From assembly GCF_023100945.1 (NCBI RefSeq), contig NZ_CP064689.1, forward strand, positions 3,454,001-3,518,000: a stretch of 64,000 nt of DNA, written 5' to 3'. Below, piece after piece: positions 63,623-64,000 of the stretch. Under the pieces are notes generated by a model, which ran no database searches, had not been told where the DNA came from, and worked only from the letters and a program-made list of their open reading frames with translations. The translations under genes and the position numbers were made by a program. The DNA is from Bradyrhizobium sp. 200 (GTDB lineage: Bacteria; Pseudomonadota; Alphaproteobacteria; Rhizobiales; Xanthobacteraceae). Each line of letters begins with the position of its first letter. Positions within the stretch are counted from its first letter, which is position 1.

Positions 63623-63976
63623 TTGCTGCGACTCTGGCGGGCCACGATCAACACCCGTAACGGTCTCGCGTTTGCGATCCGATCGGAGCAGGCCGTCCGC
63701 GAGGAACTTCTGGCGCTGGCGCTGTCGGTGCCGCTGGCCTGGCTGGTCGGCGCGAGCGTGATGCGCCGCGTGGAACTAGTCGCGGCGGTAGCGTTCGTAC
63801 TGGTGGTCGAGATCCTCAATACCGCGATCGAGAAGCTCGCCGACCGCCTCACCACCGATCACGATCCGCAGATCGGGCGGGTCAAGGACATGGGTTCGGC
63901 GGCGGTCGGCGTCGCACTACTGATGGCCGGGGCGTTCTGGCTGTTTGCCATCGCCGAACGCATAGGCGCGTTCTAG
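63623..63976 (+). CDS. dgkA: diacylglycerol kinase
   Basis: A 117-residue three-helix membrane kinase that recycles diacylglycerol. RATINTRNGLAFAIRSEQAVREELLALALSVPLAW and EILNTAIEKLADRLTTDHDPQIGRVKDMGSAAVGVAL carry the catalytic Glu and Asp pattern of DgkA. The TTG start at 63623 lies right after the DAHP synthase stop and may be translationally coupled. Confidence 0.92.
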   Translation: MLRLWRATINTRNGLAFAIRSEQAVREELLALALSVPLAWLVGASVMRRVELVAAVAFVLVVEILNTAIEKLADRLTTDHDPQIGRVKDMGSAAVGVALLMAGAFWLFAIAERIGAF

Positions 63977-63986
63977 ATATGCGGTA

Positions 63987-64000
63987 CTGATCTGGATCAG
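63987..64000. promoter_or_regulatory. possible FNR/FixK-type binding site at right edge
   Basis: CTGATCTGGATCAG has perfect arms and the TGAT-N4-ATCA half-site spacing of FNR/FixK boxes. It lies 11 bases after the dgkA stop; the gene it might control is beyond the window. A chance palindrome is possible. Confidence 0.35.

Overview
The window looks like chromosomal DNA of a Bradyrhizobium-type alphaproteobacterium. This rests on GC-rich coding, frequent GTG/TTG starts behind good ribosome-binding sites, intergenic palindromic repeats of the kind common in that genus, and a block of housekeeping genes on the right (mrp, moaA, gph, rpiA, gor, class II DAHP synthase, dgkA). I saw no tRNA, rRNA or CRISPR array. 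All family assignments come from reading motifs by eye; no search was run.

Left part (1-38 kb), accessory in character. After a probable group II intron 5' fragment at the edge and a SCO1 gene, positions 1153-10538 hold one long plus-strand set of genes: a cupredoxin-like protein, a Tat-exported metallophosphoesterase with an altered catalytic motif, a mono-haem cytochrome c, an atypical cbb3-type oxidase (CcoN-like subunit I plus a single three-haem protein combining CcoO- and CcoP-like parts), four very small membrane proteins, a TauE/SafE-like protein and a CcoI/FixI-type copper ATPase. Facing it on the minus strand is a sulfur-oxidation group (soxY, soxZ, the tail of a broken cytochrome gene, and an FccB-like sulfide dehydrogenase flavoprotein), preceded by a groEL with an unusual proline/histidine C-terminus that is divergent from oxyR. 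A Tat-exported amidase follows.

Positions 18602-24580 are bracketed by two different internal-deletion derivatives of one IS91-like element. Between them lie a FixL/FixJ-like two-component pair, a putative Na+/H+ antiporter and a universal stress protein. Next come sugar-phosphate genes unusual for this group: an archaeal-type fructose-1,6-bisphosphate aldolase/phosphatase, a phosphofructokinase with PPi-type signatures and an Mth938-domain protein. A six-gene acyl-CoA ligase plus branched-chain-amino-acid-type ABC transporter operon and a tandem universal stress protein follow.

Right part (36-64 kb), mostly core. It holds dusA, a methyltransferase, a retropepsin-like protease, a sensor kinase, dehydrogenase and VOC genes, mrp, a double TRAP transporter locus (two substrate-binding proteins on the plus strand facing two permease pairs on the minus strand), molybdenum-cofactor, pentose-phosphate, glutathione and aromatic amino-acid genes, and a small zone of gene decay around 59.6-60.0 kb.

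Together, the left part suggests respiration at low oxygen on an alternative copper oxidase, possibly fed by reduced sulfur, with stress and metabolic adaptation genes added through mobile DNA. That physiological link is inference.
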